Source of the DNA: Propionicicella superfundia DSM 22317
Lineage (GTDB): Bacteria; Actinomycetota; Actinomycetes; Propionibacteriales; Propionibacteriaceae
DNA: 64,000 nucleotides
Assembly (NCBI RefSeq): GCF_000423465.1
Contig: NZ_AUIA01000017.1
Span: 62,001-126,000 of the forward strand
Reading direction: 5' to 3'
In this document: piece by piece, positions 1 to 8,772 of the stretch
Numbering within the stretch: position 1 is the stretch's first letter
Layout of the letters: each line of letters starts with the position of its first letter
Position numbers and translations under genes: made by a program
The notes under the pieces: model-generated
Database searches by the model: none
Told to the model about the DNA's origin: nothing
Seen by the model: the letters and a program-made list of their open reading frames with translations, nothing else

Positions 1-2
1 TG

Positions 3-89
3 GGCACCCACGATCCCGGCGCGGCCGACGTCGCCGATCAGTCCTTCGATCTTGCCGACGGACGGCTGGTTCCCCATGTGGCGCACTAG
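3..89 (+). CDS. ABC transporter ATP-binding protein, C-terminal tail (partial)
   Basis: Only the last 28 codons lie in the window, ending at TAG 87-89. The peptide begins GTHDPGAADVADQSFDLADG and ends RLVPHVAH. The T-H-D of the switch (H-loop) region followed by ADQ..DLADGRLV is the usual end of a MacB/LolD-type ATPase. The permease start at 76 overlaps this gene by 14 bp, so the two are surely translated together as one exporter. The rest of the gene lies before the window. Confidence 0.8.
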   Translation, partial: GTHDPGAADVADQSFDLADGRLVPHVAH

Positions 90-2430
90 CGGATTCATTG
101 CCCGCCTGCTGACGCGATCGTCCCTGCTGCGCTCCACGGTGGTCGGGCTCGCGCTCGTCACGGGCGTGCTGTGCGCCATCACGACGGCGCTGCTCAGCCT
201 GCCTCTCAGCCCCGAGCAGCAGGCGACGCAGACTCTGGGCGGCGCTGACGGCCAGACAACGTCTCCCATCCACCGCGTCGCCCCCGGATCAACCGGGTCC
301 ACCGAGTGGGAACGCGCCGCGCGCGAGCACGGGGCGACCACCGTCGTTCCCGAACTCGTGACACGCCTCGATGCGATCACGTCGGACGGGCCCACCCAGC
401 TCTTCTTCATCGAGACCGCCCCACCGTCGATCACGATCGAGGGGCGGTACGAGCTCCTGGAGGGCCGGTGGCCGCAGCAGGCGGGTGAATGCATCGCGAG
501 CGGCTCCCTGACCGAGGTGCGGCTGGTTCCGGGCGATTTCGCACTCACTCTCGTGGGCCGGGTTCGCGATGTCTTCGACCCGCGCGACGCCATGGTGCTG
601 TGCGCCCCCGGGACCTGGGCTTCGTGGAGCGTGCCCGATTATCTGGCGGATGGCCTGAGGGCTTCCACCGCCTACCTATGGATGTCCCCTCACCCGGCCG
701 AGACGGCCGCCGCGCTCGCCCAAGAGGGTGTCGTCTATTCGCTGTCGCGCGATCAGATCCTCGATGACGCCTTCGAGGTGGATCAGCAGAACGCCACCTC
801 GTCCTGGCCGTCCTTCGTCGTCGTGCTCGGAGTGAACCTCGCCGCCGTCGTGCGGCTGCGGCGCTGGCTCGCGCGTCAGACGACGATCCTGTGGCAGGTG
901 GGCGTGCCGCGCCGCCCGGTCGCCGCGAGCCTGGCTCTCGCCCTCGTGGCGGCGGCCGCGCTCGCGTGCGCCGCAGGCGTGGTCGTCGGCGTCGGGATCG
1001 CCTTCGCCGCTCGTCCCGGTCTGGTCGAGCTGAACGGCGGCAAGCCGATCGCCCCGCTGGAAATCCCGACGGGGGTGCTCGCGGCGATGGGGGCGATGGC
1101 CGCGGTGGGGGTGGCGCTCGGGCTGCTGCTGCCGGTTCGCGCCCTGTCCGGGCGAGCTGCGGCACGGGCGAGGGCCAGGCGGCAGCGACTCAGCGACGAG
1201 ACGGCGCTCACGCTCGCCGGAGCGGCATTCCTGGCGTTCCTCGCGATCGGCATGTTCTCGCGCTCCAGCCTGCTGCTCGCGCTCGGTTCCGCCCTCGCCG
1301 TGGTCTCCGCGACACTGTGCCTGCCGTGGCTCCTGAGCCGTGCGCTGCCGCGACTGCGGCGCGGTGTGCGCCCCCGGGCGCTGGCCGCGCGCATCATCGG
1401 CGAGCAGCGAGCCCGGACCGACGCCCTCACCGGCAGCCTCGCCCTCGGCGTCGGGCTCATCGCGGCCATGCTGACCATGAGCTCCGCCGCCGCCGCCGGC
1501 GTCGACGCGATCAACGAACCGGCTGTTCCGGCGGGCACCGCCGTCGCCACCGTCACGCGTGTCGACGGCACGACGATCCCCGCCGACGCGGTGTCGGCGT
1601 TCATGGCCGCGATGGGCGACCCGCCGTCCATCGAGCTGACGCACGTCGGTTACGTCCAGGGTCACGGACCGGTCGTGTCCGTCGCCTCGGTCGAGGAGGC
1701 CCGGCGGCTCCTCCCTCAGCTCAGCACGCAGGGGCAGGAGGCGCTGGCGCGCGGCGAGATCGTGTTCGTCCAGGACGTGAGCGGCCCCGTCGAGCTGAGC
1801 TTCAACGACGGGAAGACGACCGCGCAGGCCACCGCGTTCGCCCACCCGCTGCCGGCGTGGCAGAGATCCGTCCTCTTCTCGGGGATCGTCCTCACCGACA
1901 AGGTGGCCGCCCCGCGCGACGGGGTCCAGGTGTACAAGGTCTTCTACGGCCTGTCCGACGAGCAACTGGCGGCTGCCGAGCACTACGTCGACACCACCGG
2001 GCTCGCCGCGGACTTCGACTACCACCGCCCGGTGCAGCCGTGGGGGATCCCGCTGTGGCTCCAGCTCGCGGCCGTCGCCTTCGGGTTCGGCTTCGCGCTG
2101 TTCGCCGCGTTGTCCCTGCGGCTGGAACTCCAGGTTCTCGCGCCCGCCCTCTCCGGGCTCCGGGCACTCGGGCTGTCGCGGGCCTGGATCACGCACGTCG
2201 CCCTGTGGATCACCGGGCTCGTCGTCGTCCCCGCGCTCGTGGCCGCCGCCGTCGGGGCGGTCGTCCCCGTGCCGCTGATCCTCTTCGCACTCCCGGGGTG
2301 GTACGACCCCGCGGGAGTGCCCTGGGCCGCTCTGCTCGCGACCTGTTCGGCCGTGACGCTGGGGGCGGCCGGCGGGGCGCTCTGGGCTCTTCGACAGGTG
2401 CGCTCCCAGGCGCGCGAACTCCAGGCCTGA
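76..2430 (+). CDS. FtsX-like ABC transporter permease
   Basis: Membrane subunit of an ABC exporter of the MacB/FtsX class; its substrate cannot be read from sequence. The ATG at 76 (MWRTSGFIARLLTRSS) is preferred to one 24 bp upstream because it overlaps the end of the ATPase gene, the usual arrangement of such pairs. The protein has 784 residues. One hydrophobic helix near the N-terminus is followed by a large extracytoplasmic domain, a block of four or more membrane helices (about residues 260-440), a second external domain, and a final three-helix FtsX block (about residues 665-775). This two-module layout is that of large actinobacterial FtsX permeases. Transcription probably ends at the hairpin at 2447-2488. 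Confidence 0.85.
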   Translation: MWRTSGFIARLLTRSSLLRSTVVGLALVTGVLCAITTALLSLPLSPEQQATQTLGGADGQTTSPIHRVAPGSTGSTEWERAAREHGATTVVPELVTRLDAITSDGPTQLFFIETAPPSITIEGRYELLEGRWPQQAGECIASGSLTEVRLVPGDFALTLVGRVRDVFDPRDAMVLCAPGTWASWSVPDYLADGLRASTAYLWMSPHPAETAAALAQEGVVYSLSRDQILDDAFEVDQQNATSSWPSFVVVLGVNLAAVVRLRRWLARQTTILWQVGVPRRPVAASLALALVAAAALACAAGVVVGVGIAFAARPGLVELNGGKPIAPLEIPTGVLAAMGAMAAVGVALGLLLPVRALSGRAAARARARRQRLSDETALTLAGAAFLAFLAIGMFSRSSLLLALGSALAVVSATLCLPWLLSRALPRLRRGVRPRALAARIIGEQRARTDALTGSLALGVGLIAAMLTMSSAAAAGVDAINEPAVPAGTAVATVTRVDGTTIPADAVSAFMAAMGDPPSIELTHVGYVQGHGPVVSVASVEEARRLLPQLSTQGQEALARGEIVFVQDVSGPVELSFNDGKTTAQATAFAHPLPAWQRSVLFSGIVLTDKVAAPRDGVQVYKVFYGLSDEQLAAAEHYVDTTGLAADFDYHRPVQPWGIPLWLQLAAVAFGFGFALFAALSLRLELQVLAPALSGLRALGLSRAWITHVALWITGLVVVPALVAAAVGAVVPVPLILFALPGWYDPAGVPWAALLATCSAVTLGAAGGALWALRQVRSQARELQA

Positions 2431-2446
2431 CGGGCCGGACACACAA

Positions 2447-2488
2447 CGTGGAGGGTTGATGTTGGACTACCAACAACAACCCTCCACG
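2447..2488. terminator. bidirectional hairpin terminator
   Basis: Arms of 19 bases (2447-2465 and 2470-2488) pair with a single mismatch around a four-base loop ACTA. It lies exactly between the convergent permease and ribokinase genes, so it should end transcription from both sides. Confidence 0.8.
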
Positions 2489-2498
2489 CTGACGACGA

Positions 2499-3419
2499 TC
2501 AGGCGTGCGCCGCCAGGAAGGCGTCGATCTCGGCGGCCGTCGGCAACGACGGCTGAGCGCCGAGCTTCGTGCAGGTCAGGGCGCCGGACGCATTGGCGTA
2601 CGTCGCCGCCGCGACGATGTCGCCGTTCAGCTCGACGTAGGCCTTGGCCAGCGTTCCGGTGAACGCGTCACCGGCCGCCGTCGGATCGACCGCGTCGACC
2701 TTGTTCGTCGGGACGAGGGTGTCGATGCCCTGGCCGTAGATGTACGAACCGCGATCGCCCAGCTTGAGGACGACGTACGTCGGATGGTTGATCTCCATCA
2801 GCTTCTGCGCCGCCTCGCGGCACGTCGCGTCATCCCCCGGGTACACGCCCACGAGCGCCTTCGTCTCCGTCTCGTTCGGCGACAGGATCGTGACCGGCGG
2901 CAGGCCGTCCAGGGCGTTCGCCCGCACCGGGCCGGCGTCGAGGACCGTGATGATCCCGCGCTCGTTGGCCAGCTCGATCGCCCGCTTGTTGGTCTCGGAC
3001 GGGATCTCGAACTGCAGCAGGACCGCGTCGCAGCCGTCGTCGAACGCCTTCTCCAACTCGTCGGGCGGGGTCTCCATGTTCACACCCGGGAAGATGATGA
3101 GCCGGTTCTGGCCGCTGTCCTCCAGCGTGATCGCCACGAATCCGGTGTTGCCGTCGCGGCGCAGCACGTGGGTCGTGTCGACGCCCTCGTCCTTCCAGCG
3201 GTCCAGCAGGTAGTCGCCGTTCGAGTCGTTGCCCACCGTCGCGTACGCGACGACCTTCGCTCCCGCACGCGCGGCCGCCACGGCGGCGTTGCTGCCCTTG
3301 CCGCCGGGAGCATTGCGGTAGTCGTGCCCGAGGACACTCTCACTCGGCTCCGGTGCGCGCTCGCACCGCAGGATGAGGTCCATCATCACGCTACCGACAA
3401 GGAGAATCTTCGCTGCCAT
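2499..3419 (-). CDS. rbsK: ribokinase (PfkB family)
   Basis: Predicted to phosphorylate ribose, or a related sugar, with ATP in the cytoplasm. The 306-residue protein starts MAAKILLVGSVMMDL. The ATG at 3419 is chosen because GGAGGGG lies about 8 bases before it; upstream codons would add only non-conserved residues. PfkB signature 1 is visible (GGKGSNAAVAAARAGAKV), as is the C-terminal catalytic signature DPTAAGDAFTGTLAKAY, whose Asp in GDAF is the usual catalytic base. The normal 'DTTGAGD' reads 'DPTAAGD' here. No ribose transporter or regulator is next to it, so substrate assignment rests on family resemblance alone. Confidence 0.85.
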   Translation of the reverse strand: MAAKILLVGSVMMDLILRCERAPEPSESVLGHDYRNAPGGKGSNAAVAAARAGAKVVAYATVGNDSNGDYLLDRWKDEGVDTTHVLRRDGNTGFVAITLEDSGQNRLIIFPGVNMETPPDELEKAFDDGCDAVLLQFEIPSETNKRAIELANERGIITVLDAGPVRANALDGLPPVTILSPNETETKALVGVYPGDDATCREAAQKLMEINHPTYVVLKLGDRGSYIYGQGIDTLVPTNKVDAVDPTAAGDAFTGTLAKAYVELNGDIVAAATYANASGALTCTKLGAQPSLPTAAEIDAFLAAHA

Positions 3420-3675
3420 CGTCCAAACCCCTCCGTTGGGAACCACCTCAGCGGCTCGGCCGAACGCCGATGTCCGTGCCCGTCACGCACGCTGCGTCTC
3501 AACTCTGCCACACTCCACCGCTTCGCGGCAGACCGCGTGCCACGCCCGCGAACATGGCCCTCAGAAGCGGAAACGTGACCGGGGAGCGAAAGGGGGAGAG
3601 GGGTTCGCGACCAGCGCCGACGGCCACGCGAACGAGCCGAGCGGCTCTTTCCACTTCCAACGTACAACGCACAGG

Positions 3676-3694
3676 GGGGCTTGCCGCAAGGCCC
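3676..3694. promoter_or_regulatory. rifamycin-associated element (RAE) upstream of helR
   Basis: The 19 bases GGGGCTTGCCGCAAGGCCC form an almost perfect inverted repeat. They match the RAE described upstream of actinobacterial rifamycin-inactivation genes and helR, apart from the central base or orientation. It lies 49 bp before the helR start in the 323-bp gap between rbsK and helR, the position expected of the rifamycin-responsive promoter element. Nothing else in that gap could be named. Confidence 0.85.
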
Positions 3695-3742
3695 GGGGGG
3701 AGGCGCAGAATCGACGTCCGATCCAATCTGGGAGCTGATGAC

Positions 3743-5893
3743 GTGACCCCACCGGCAACCGGCGTTTTCGCCCTTCCCGAGCACCTGTCGGCCAAGGCCG
3801 ACCCGGCGTTGATCGCCCGCGATGCGCGGCACCTCGCCCTCATCTCGGCGACCCTCGCGCGACAGGTCGCCGAGCTGACCCGACAGCTCGACGCGCTGCG
3901 GCGTGACCCCGGCGGAAAAGGCAGGCAGGCGCTCGACCGCGACCTGGAGATCCATCGCCTCACAGCCCGGCTGCGCATCCTGCGGCGGTCCGGTCTCGAC
4001 CTGTGCCTCGGCCGGATCGTCCGCGTGGACGATCCGGAGCCCGTCTACATCGGACGGGTCGGCCTCACCGACAGCACGGGCGAGCCGCTGCTGATCGACT
4101 GGCGCACCCCCGCCGCCGAACCGTTCTTCGCCGCGACCCGGGCCAACCCGCAGGGCCTGGCCGGGCGCCGCCGCTACCGCTGGGCACGCGGCCGGATCAC
4201 CGACTACTGGGACGAGGCATTCACCCCCGACGGCCTGGAGGGACACGCCGCGCTGGACGACGAGTCGGCGTTCATCGCCAGCCTCGGCGCCGTCCGCTCG
4301 GCCCGGATGCGAGACGTCCTCGGCACCATCGCGGCCGACCAGGACGCCATCATCCGCGCGGACTCCCGCGGCGCGCTCGTCGTGGACGGCGGCCCCGGCA
4401 CGGGCAAGACGGTCGTGGCGCTGCACCGCGCCGCGTACCTGCTGTACTCCGACCCCCGCATGGGCGAGGGCCGGGGCGGCGTCCTGGTGGTCGGCCCGCA
4501 CCGGCCCTACCTGGCCTACGTCGCCGACGTCCTCCCCGCGCTCGGCGAGGAGGGCGTCCGGACCTGCACCCTGCGGGACCTGCTCCCCGAAGGCGCCGCG
4601 GCGGTCCCCGAGACCGACCCGGAGGTGGCGCGGCTCAAGGCGTCCGCCGACCTGTCGACGGCGATCGAGCCGGCCGTCCGGCTGTACGAGGAGCCGCCGA
4701 CCGACGACCTGGTCGTCGAGACCGACCGGGGCGATGTCGTCCTCACCGCCGCGGACTGGGCCGAGGCGTTCGCCGCGGCCGATCCCGCCACGCCGCACAA
4801 CGAGGCGCAGCAGGAGGTCCGGGAGGAGCTCCTCACCATCCTCGCCGACCGGCTCGGAGACGAGGACACGCCGCCCGCGACGCTCCGCGCGTCGCTGCTG
4901 CGGAACGCCGACCTGCGCACGGCCTTCCGCCGAGCGTGGCCGATCCTGGATCCGCGCGAGACCGTCGGCGATCTGTGGACGGTCCCCGCGTACCTGCGGA
5001 TGTGCGCCCCCTGGCTCTCCCCCGACGAGGTGCGCCGTCTGCAGCGCACCGAACCGCAGGCGTGGACGACGTCCGACCTGCCGCTGCTCGACGCCGCCCG
5101 GCTGCGAGTCGGCGACCCCGAGGCGCCCGCCCGCGCGCGCCGCCGCGAAGCCGCTCTCGCGGAGCAGCGCGAGTACATGGACCGGGTCGTCGACTACCTG
5201 ATCGAGACCGACGACGACCCCGAGAGCAGCCTGATGATGCTGCGCGGCGACGACCTGCGGCAGGCGCTCCTCGACGAGGACGCGGAGCCGGCCGCCGACC
5301 CCGACGTGCTCGCCGGGCCGTTCGCACACATCATCGTGGACGAGGCCCAGGAGCTGTCCGACGCGGAGTGGCAGATGCTGCTGCGCCGCTGCCCGTCGCG
5401 CAGCTTCACCGTCGTCGGCGACCGCGCCCAGGCCCGGCACGGCTTCGCGGAGTCCTGGCAGGAGCGCCTCGAGCGGATCGGCTTCGACCGCATCGGGCTC
5501 GCCACGCTCGGCATCAACTACCGCACGCCCGCCGAGGTCATGGCGGAGGCAGGTCCCGTCATCCGCTCGGTGCTGCCCGACGCCAACGTGCCCGTCTCGG
5601 TCCGTTCCACCGGTGTCCCGGTCGTCCACGGACACGCCGCCGAGCTGGGCGCGGTGCTCGACGACTGGCTCGCCGCCCACGCCGAGGGCGTCGCGTGCGT
5701 CATCGGCGACCCGACGTTCGCGGGGACGCCACGCGTCCGGTCGCTCACCCCCGAGCTCGCGAAGGGACTCGAGTTCGACCTCGTCGTCCTCGTGAACCCC
5801 GACCGGTTCGGCGCGGGCATCGAGGGCGCCGTCGACCGGTACGTCGCCATGAGCCGCGCCACGCAGCGGCTCGTCGTCCTCACCGGCGACTGA
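3743..5893 (+). CDS. helR: HelR, HelD-like RNA polymerase recycling ATPase (rifamycin tolerance)
   Basis: UvrD/Rep-superfamily ATPase that binds RNA polymerase and, in the HelR subgroup, dislodges rifamycins. The GTG at 3743 is used because GGAG stands 8 bases before it. The protein has 716 residues. Residues about 25-85 are a predicted coiled coil rich in Leu and Arg, as in the HelD secondary-channel arm. Walker A GGPGTGKT is at about 216-223. The split ATPase continues with Walker B IIVDEAQELSD at about 530. The C-terminal UvrD motifs KGLEFDLVVLVNPDRF and YVAMSRATQRLVVLTG follow. The RAE 49 bp upstream separates it from an ordinary HelD and predicts induction by rifamycins. It is monocistronic, divergent from rbsK. 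Confidence 0.88.
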   Translation: MTPPATGVFALPEHLSAKADPALIARDARHLALISATLARQVAELTRQLDALRRDPGGKGRQALDRDLEIHRLTARLRILRRSGLDLCLGRIVRVDDPEPVYIGRVGLTDSTGEPLLIDWRTPAAEPFFAATRANPQGLAGRRRYRWARGRITDYWDEAFTPDGLEGHAALDDESAFIASLGAVRSARMRDVLGTIAADQDAIIRADSRGALVVDGGPGTGKTVVALHRAAYLLYSDPRMGEGRGGVLVVGPHRPYLAYVADVLPALGEEGVRTCTLRDLLPEGAAAVPETDPEVARLKASADLSTAIEPAVRLYEEPPTDDLVVETDRGDVVLTAADWAEAFAAADPATPHNEAQQEVREELLTILADRLGDEDTPPATLRASLLRNADLRTAFRRAWPILDPRETVGDLWTVPAYLRMCAPWLSPDEVRRLQRTEPQAWTTSDLPLLDAARLRVGDPEAPARARRREAALAEQREYMDRVVDYLIETDDDPESSLMMLRGDDLRQALLDEDAEPAADPDVLAGPFAHIIVDEAQELSDAEWQMLLRRCPSRSFTVVGDRAQARHGFAESWQERLERIGFDRIGLATLGINYRTPAEVMAEAGPVIRSVLPDANVPVSVRSTGVPVVHGHAAELGAVLDDWLAAHAEGVACVIGDPTFAGTPRVRSLTPELAKGLEFDLVVLVNPDRFGAGIEGAVDRYVAMSRATQRLVVLTGD

Positions 5894-6000
5894 TCCCGGG
5901 TCGGGCCGTGTCCCGCTGCCCGGTGCACCCGCGGCGAGGCGCCCTCCCACACTAAGGTCTGAAACGCCGGGGACGCTCGGGCACCGGCCGGAAGGAACGC

Positions 6001-7035
6001 ATGCGCGCCATCGTCTACGACGCCGTCGGGGAGCCGCCGCGGCTCACCGAGATGCCCGCGCCCGTGTGCGCGCCCGGCGGAGCGGTGATCGACGTCACGG
6101 CGACCGGCATCTGCCGCTCCGACTGGCACGCCTGGCGCGGCCACGACCCCGTGCCGCTGCCGATGATCCCCGGCCACGAGTTCGCCGGCGTCGTCGCCGC
6201 CGTCGGCGAGGGCGTGACCCGCTTCGCCCCCGGCGACAGGGTGACCGCCCCGTTCGTGAACGCCTGCGGGCGGTGCGCGTGGTGCCTCGCCGGGCAGGCG
6301 CAGGTGTGCCCGCAGCAGACGCAGCCCGGCTTCACCCACCCCGGGTCGTACGCGGAACAGGTCGCCGTGCGAGCCGCCGACTTCAACCTCGTGCAGCTTC
6401 CCGACGCGGTGGACGATGTCGCGGCGGCGTCCCTCGGGTGCCGGTTCGCGACGGCCTATCACGCTCTCACCGCGCAGAGCAGGCTCGCCGCCGGCGAATG
6501 GCTGCTCGTCGTCGGGTGCGGTGGAGTGGGACTGTCCGCGATCCTCATCGCCGCGGCCCTGGGCGCGCGGATCGTCGCGGCCGACCCGTCGCCCGCCGCC
6601 CGCGCCCGCGCACTCGACCTCGGCGCGACGACCGTGCTGCCCGTCGCCGACCCGGACGTCCTCGCCGACCTGACCGGCGGCGGCGTCCACGTCTCGCTGG
6701 ACGCCGTCGGCTCGCCCGCGACCGCCGCAGCCTGTGTCGGCTCGCTGCGCCGCCGCGGCCGGCACGTCCAGGTGGGGCTGATGCTCGCCGAGGACGCCGT
6801 CGCCCCCCTCGCCTGGGGTGACCTCGTCTCGCGCGAGCTGGAGATCGTCGGCAGCCACGGCATGGCCGCGTCCGACTACCCGGGGCTGCTGGAGCTGATC
6901 GCGGGCGGGCGGCTGGATCCGCACCGCCTCGTCGGGCGCGTCATCGACCTGGCCGGAGCGGGCGACGCCCTCATGGCGATGGACGCGCCCGCGGGGGCCG
7001 AGGCGGGGCTGACCGTGGCGACTGTGACGCGCTGA
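6001..7035 (+). CDS. zinc-dependent alcohol dehydrogenase (MDR family)
   Basis: Medium-chain NAD(P)-dependent dehydrogenase of 344 residues. The ATG at 6001 follows GGAAGG. Catalytic zinc ligands expected in the family are present: Cys38 in TGICRSDWH and His59/Glu60 in IPGHEF, with Cys in SLGCRF near residue 149. The structural zinc site has all four cysteines (89, 92, 95, 103, in CGRCAWC...C). A Rossmann motif VVGCGGVGLSA lies near residue 175. The alcohol or aldehyde substrate is not evident. It follows helR by about 100 bp and could have its own promoter; no functional link to neighbours is apparent. Confidence 0.85.
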   Translation: MRAIVYDAVGEPPRLTEMPAPVCAPGGAVIDVTATGICRSDWHAWRGHDPVPLPMIPGHEFAGVVAAVGEGVTRFAPGDRVTAPFVNACGRCAWCLAGQAQVCPQQTQPGFTHPGSYAEQVAVRAADFNLVQLPDAVDDVAAASLGCRFATAYHALTAQSRLAAGEWLLVVGCGGVGLSAILIAAALGARIVAADPSPAARARALDLGATTVLPVADPDVLADLTGGGVHVSLDAVGSPATAAACVGSLRRRGRHVQVGLMLAEDAVAPLAWGDLVSRELEIVGSHGMAASDYPGLLELIAGGRLDPHRLVGRVIDLAGAGDALMAMDAPAGAEAGLTVATVTR

Positions 7036-7049
7036 CCCGGAGGCGGGGC

Positions 7050-8021
7050 TCAGCGCTCCGGATGCGCTCGCGCATACGCCGCGAGCACCTGGGCCGGGAC
7101 CCGGCCCTTCGCCGACACCTCGATACCCGCTGCCCGGGCCCAGGACCGCACCTCCGCGGCGGTCGCGGGCAGCGGCTCCGGCGGCGGCGCACCACCGAGC
7201 TGCCCGAGCCTGCGCTCGACCTCGGCCTCCTGGCGCCGCTCGGCGAGGCAGGCCGCCAGGAACCGGTATGCCCACTGCTGGGCCAACGGCCGTGTCTCCG
7301 CGAAGACGATCGGCACGGCCGGGAACCTGGCCTGACACTCACCCAGCCGGTCCGCCACCGCAGCGGGACGCACGTGGGTCAGGCCGAAGATCCGCGAGTA
7401 CCGCTCCTCCACGACGACCGCCGCCCGCGGGACGGCCGCGAGCCCGGCGAGCATCGTCCACACCCTGTCCGAGGTCAGGGTCGACACGAGGTCGTCCAGC
7501 GACTTCCGCTCCACGACGGCAACGACCGACCCGTCGGCCTCGACCGCGTAGTCGCCCGCGGCAAGAGGTCGTTTCGTGACCTGGACGTCCTCCTTCGCGA
7601 ACGTCCAGCCGTATCGCTCGTGGACGTCCATCACGATCTCCAGCCGAGCAGTTCCGGCGGCACGGGCCGACGGCGTCCGTACATCCGGCCTGGCCTTTCG
7701 GGACGTCCGGGCCGTCTGCCAGAAGATCACCTCGCGCCCCTTGGCGGAGGTGAGGATGAACTGTGAGCGGTTCTCGCGGCCCCGCTCGAGGACGAGATCG
7801 ATGGCGGCGCCGCGTCGCACGCACGCGACCGTGGCCGCCCGGTCGACCACCTCGGGGTCGGCAGGCCAGGCGTCGGTGCGATGGCAGTACACCTTGGCCG
7901 TGCGGGGCCACACCTCGCGTGTCTTGAGCACGACGCCCTCCTCACCAAGGGGGAGGCGGACGAGATACGGCAGAGTCGATCCTGGCTCGGGGTTCTTGAC
8001 CACGAGGAAATCGTCCGGCAT
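7050..8021 (-). CDS. ERCC4-type nuclease domain protein with Lsr2-like C-terminus
   Basis: The 323-residue protein starts MPDDFLVVKNPEPGSTLPYL (ATG 8021). The first 100 residues are a small domain without a clear name. The middle resembles the XPF/ERCC4 nuclease fold: EIVMDVHERYGWTF, then the active-site signature VERKSLDDLVSTL, matching the ERKxxxD motif of that family. The last 40 residues (AAEVRSWARAAGIEV, then GRVPAQVLAAYARA) look like the Lsr2 DNA-binding domain, which binds AT-rich minor groove. It is probably a DNA-structure-directed or DNA-binding nuclease; its cellular role is unknown. It converges with the dehydrogenase gene with only 14 bp between the stops. Confidence 0.75.
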   Translation of the reverse strand: MPDDFLVVKNPEPGSTLPYLVRLPLGEEGVVLKTREVWPRTAKVYCHRTDAWPADPEVVDRAATVACVRRGAAIDLVLERGRENRSQFILTSAKGREVIFWQTARTSRKARPDVRTPSARAAGTARLEIVMDVHERYGWTFAKEDVQVTKRPLAAGDYAVEADGSVVAVVERKSLDDLVSTLTSDRVWTMLAGLAAVPRAAVVVEERYSRIFGLTHVRPAAVADRLGECQARFPAVPIVFAETRPLAQQWAYRFLAACLAERRQEAEVERRLGQLGGAPPPEPLPATAAEVRSWARAAGIEVSAKGRVPAQVLAAYARAHPER

Positions 8022-8178
8022 GGCAGTGAGGCTAGCCGGACGAGAACGCCGTCGCGCAGCGATCTGCGACCCGTCGCCCGAGATCCAGCTCACGTGCTTG
8101 CCGAAGCGCGCGCCCGCGGCGGTCGCAGACCCGGTGCGAGCCACAGGTCGCGTCCTCGCCGGCCGACCGGTCCGCCCG

Positions 8179-8673
8179 TCAGACCGCCCGCTCCAGATAG
8201 CCGACCGTGAAGGGAAGGTGGGGGAACGTCGCGGTGCCGGTGTGGACGAAGCCGAGGGCCGCGTACCACTGTTTGAGCACGGTGTTCTCCTCGATGATGC
8301 CGATGGTGAGGCGAGCGGCGCCGCGGGTGCGGGCGGCATCCGCGGCGGCGGCGACCAGTGCCGCTCCGGCACCGTGATGCCGGTGCTCCGGGAGGACGGC
8401 GAGCTTCTCCATCTCGCAGGCGTTCCGGTCGGGACGGCGCACGGCGGCGAAGCCGACGAGTGTCCCGTCCGTCAGGTACGCGCCCAGGTGGAGGTCGCCC
8501 CGGTCACGCTCCCGCGCCAGCCGCGACACCGACAGGAAAGCCGCGTTCGTCGGGCAGGTGGCGGGAGTCAGACCGAAGCGCTCGGCCACCGTGGCGAAGG
8601 CACGCCGTACGACCTCGGCGGACGCGTCCAGCTCGTCGGCGAGGGTCGGCCGTACCGTCACGACAGAGCTCAT
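8179..8673 (-). CDS. GNAT-family N-acetyltransferase
   Basis: Acetyl-CoA-dependent acyltransferase of about 164 residues, acceptor unknown. The ATG at 8673 (MSSVVTVRPTLADELD) is preferred because homology-like sequence begins there; a start 51 bp upstream is possible and neither has a strong ribosome site. The acetyl-CoA pyrophosphate loop is visible as HRHHGAGAALV (R/Q-x-x-G-x-G/A pattern) after the beta strand MEKLAVLPE. The C-terminal end has the usual N-x-x-A..W-Y-x-x-x-G-F pattern (ENTVLKQWYAALGF). It is followed by an unrelated reductase on the same strand. Confidence 0.8.
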   Translation of the reverse strand: MSSVVTVRPTLADELDASAEVVRRAFATVAERFGLTPATCPTNAAFLSVSRLARERDRGDLHLGAYLTDGTLVGFAAVRRPDRNACEMEKLAVLPEHRHHGAGAALVAAAADAARTRGAARLTIGIIEENTVLKQWYAALGFVHTGTATFPHLPFTVGYLERAV

Positions 8674-8772
8674 CACGCCGCTATCGTGGCGCGTCGGCAC
8701 CCGTGCCGCATCCGCTTTTCTCACTGTGCCGGGGCTCGCTCGGGTGCACGGCTGCCGGGCCCGTCGCGTCCG

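Noticed and set aside
676-2442. Long minus-strand frame of 588 codons opposite the ABC permease
   Set aside because: It is the antisense of a gene with clear membrane helices; composition is low-complexity Arg/Gly/Asp with no family, a usual by-product of high GC.
3386-5950. Minus-strand frame of 854 codons opposite helR
   Set aside because: Antisense of an unmistakable UvrD-type ATPase; no motif or ribosome site of its own.
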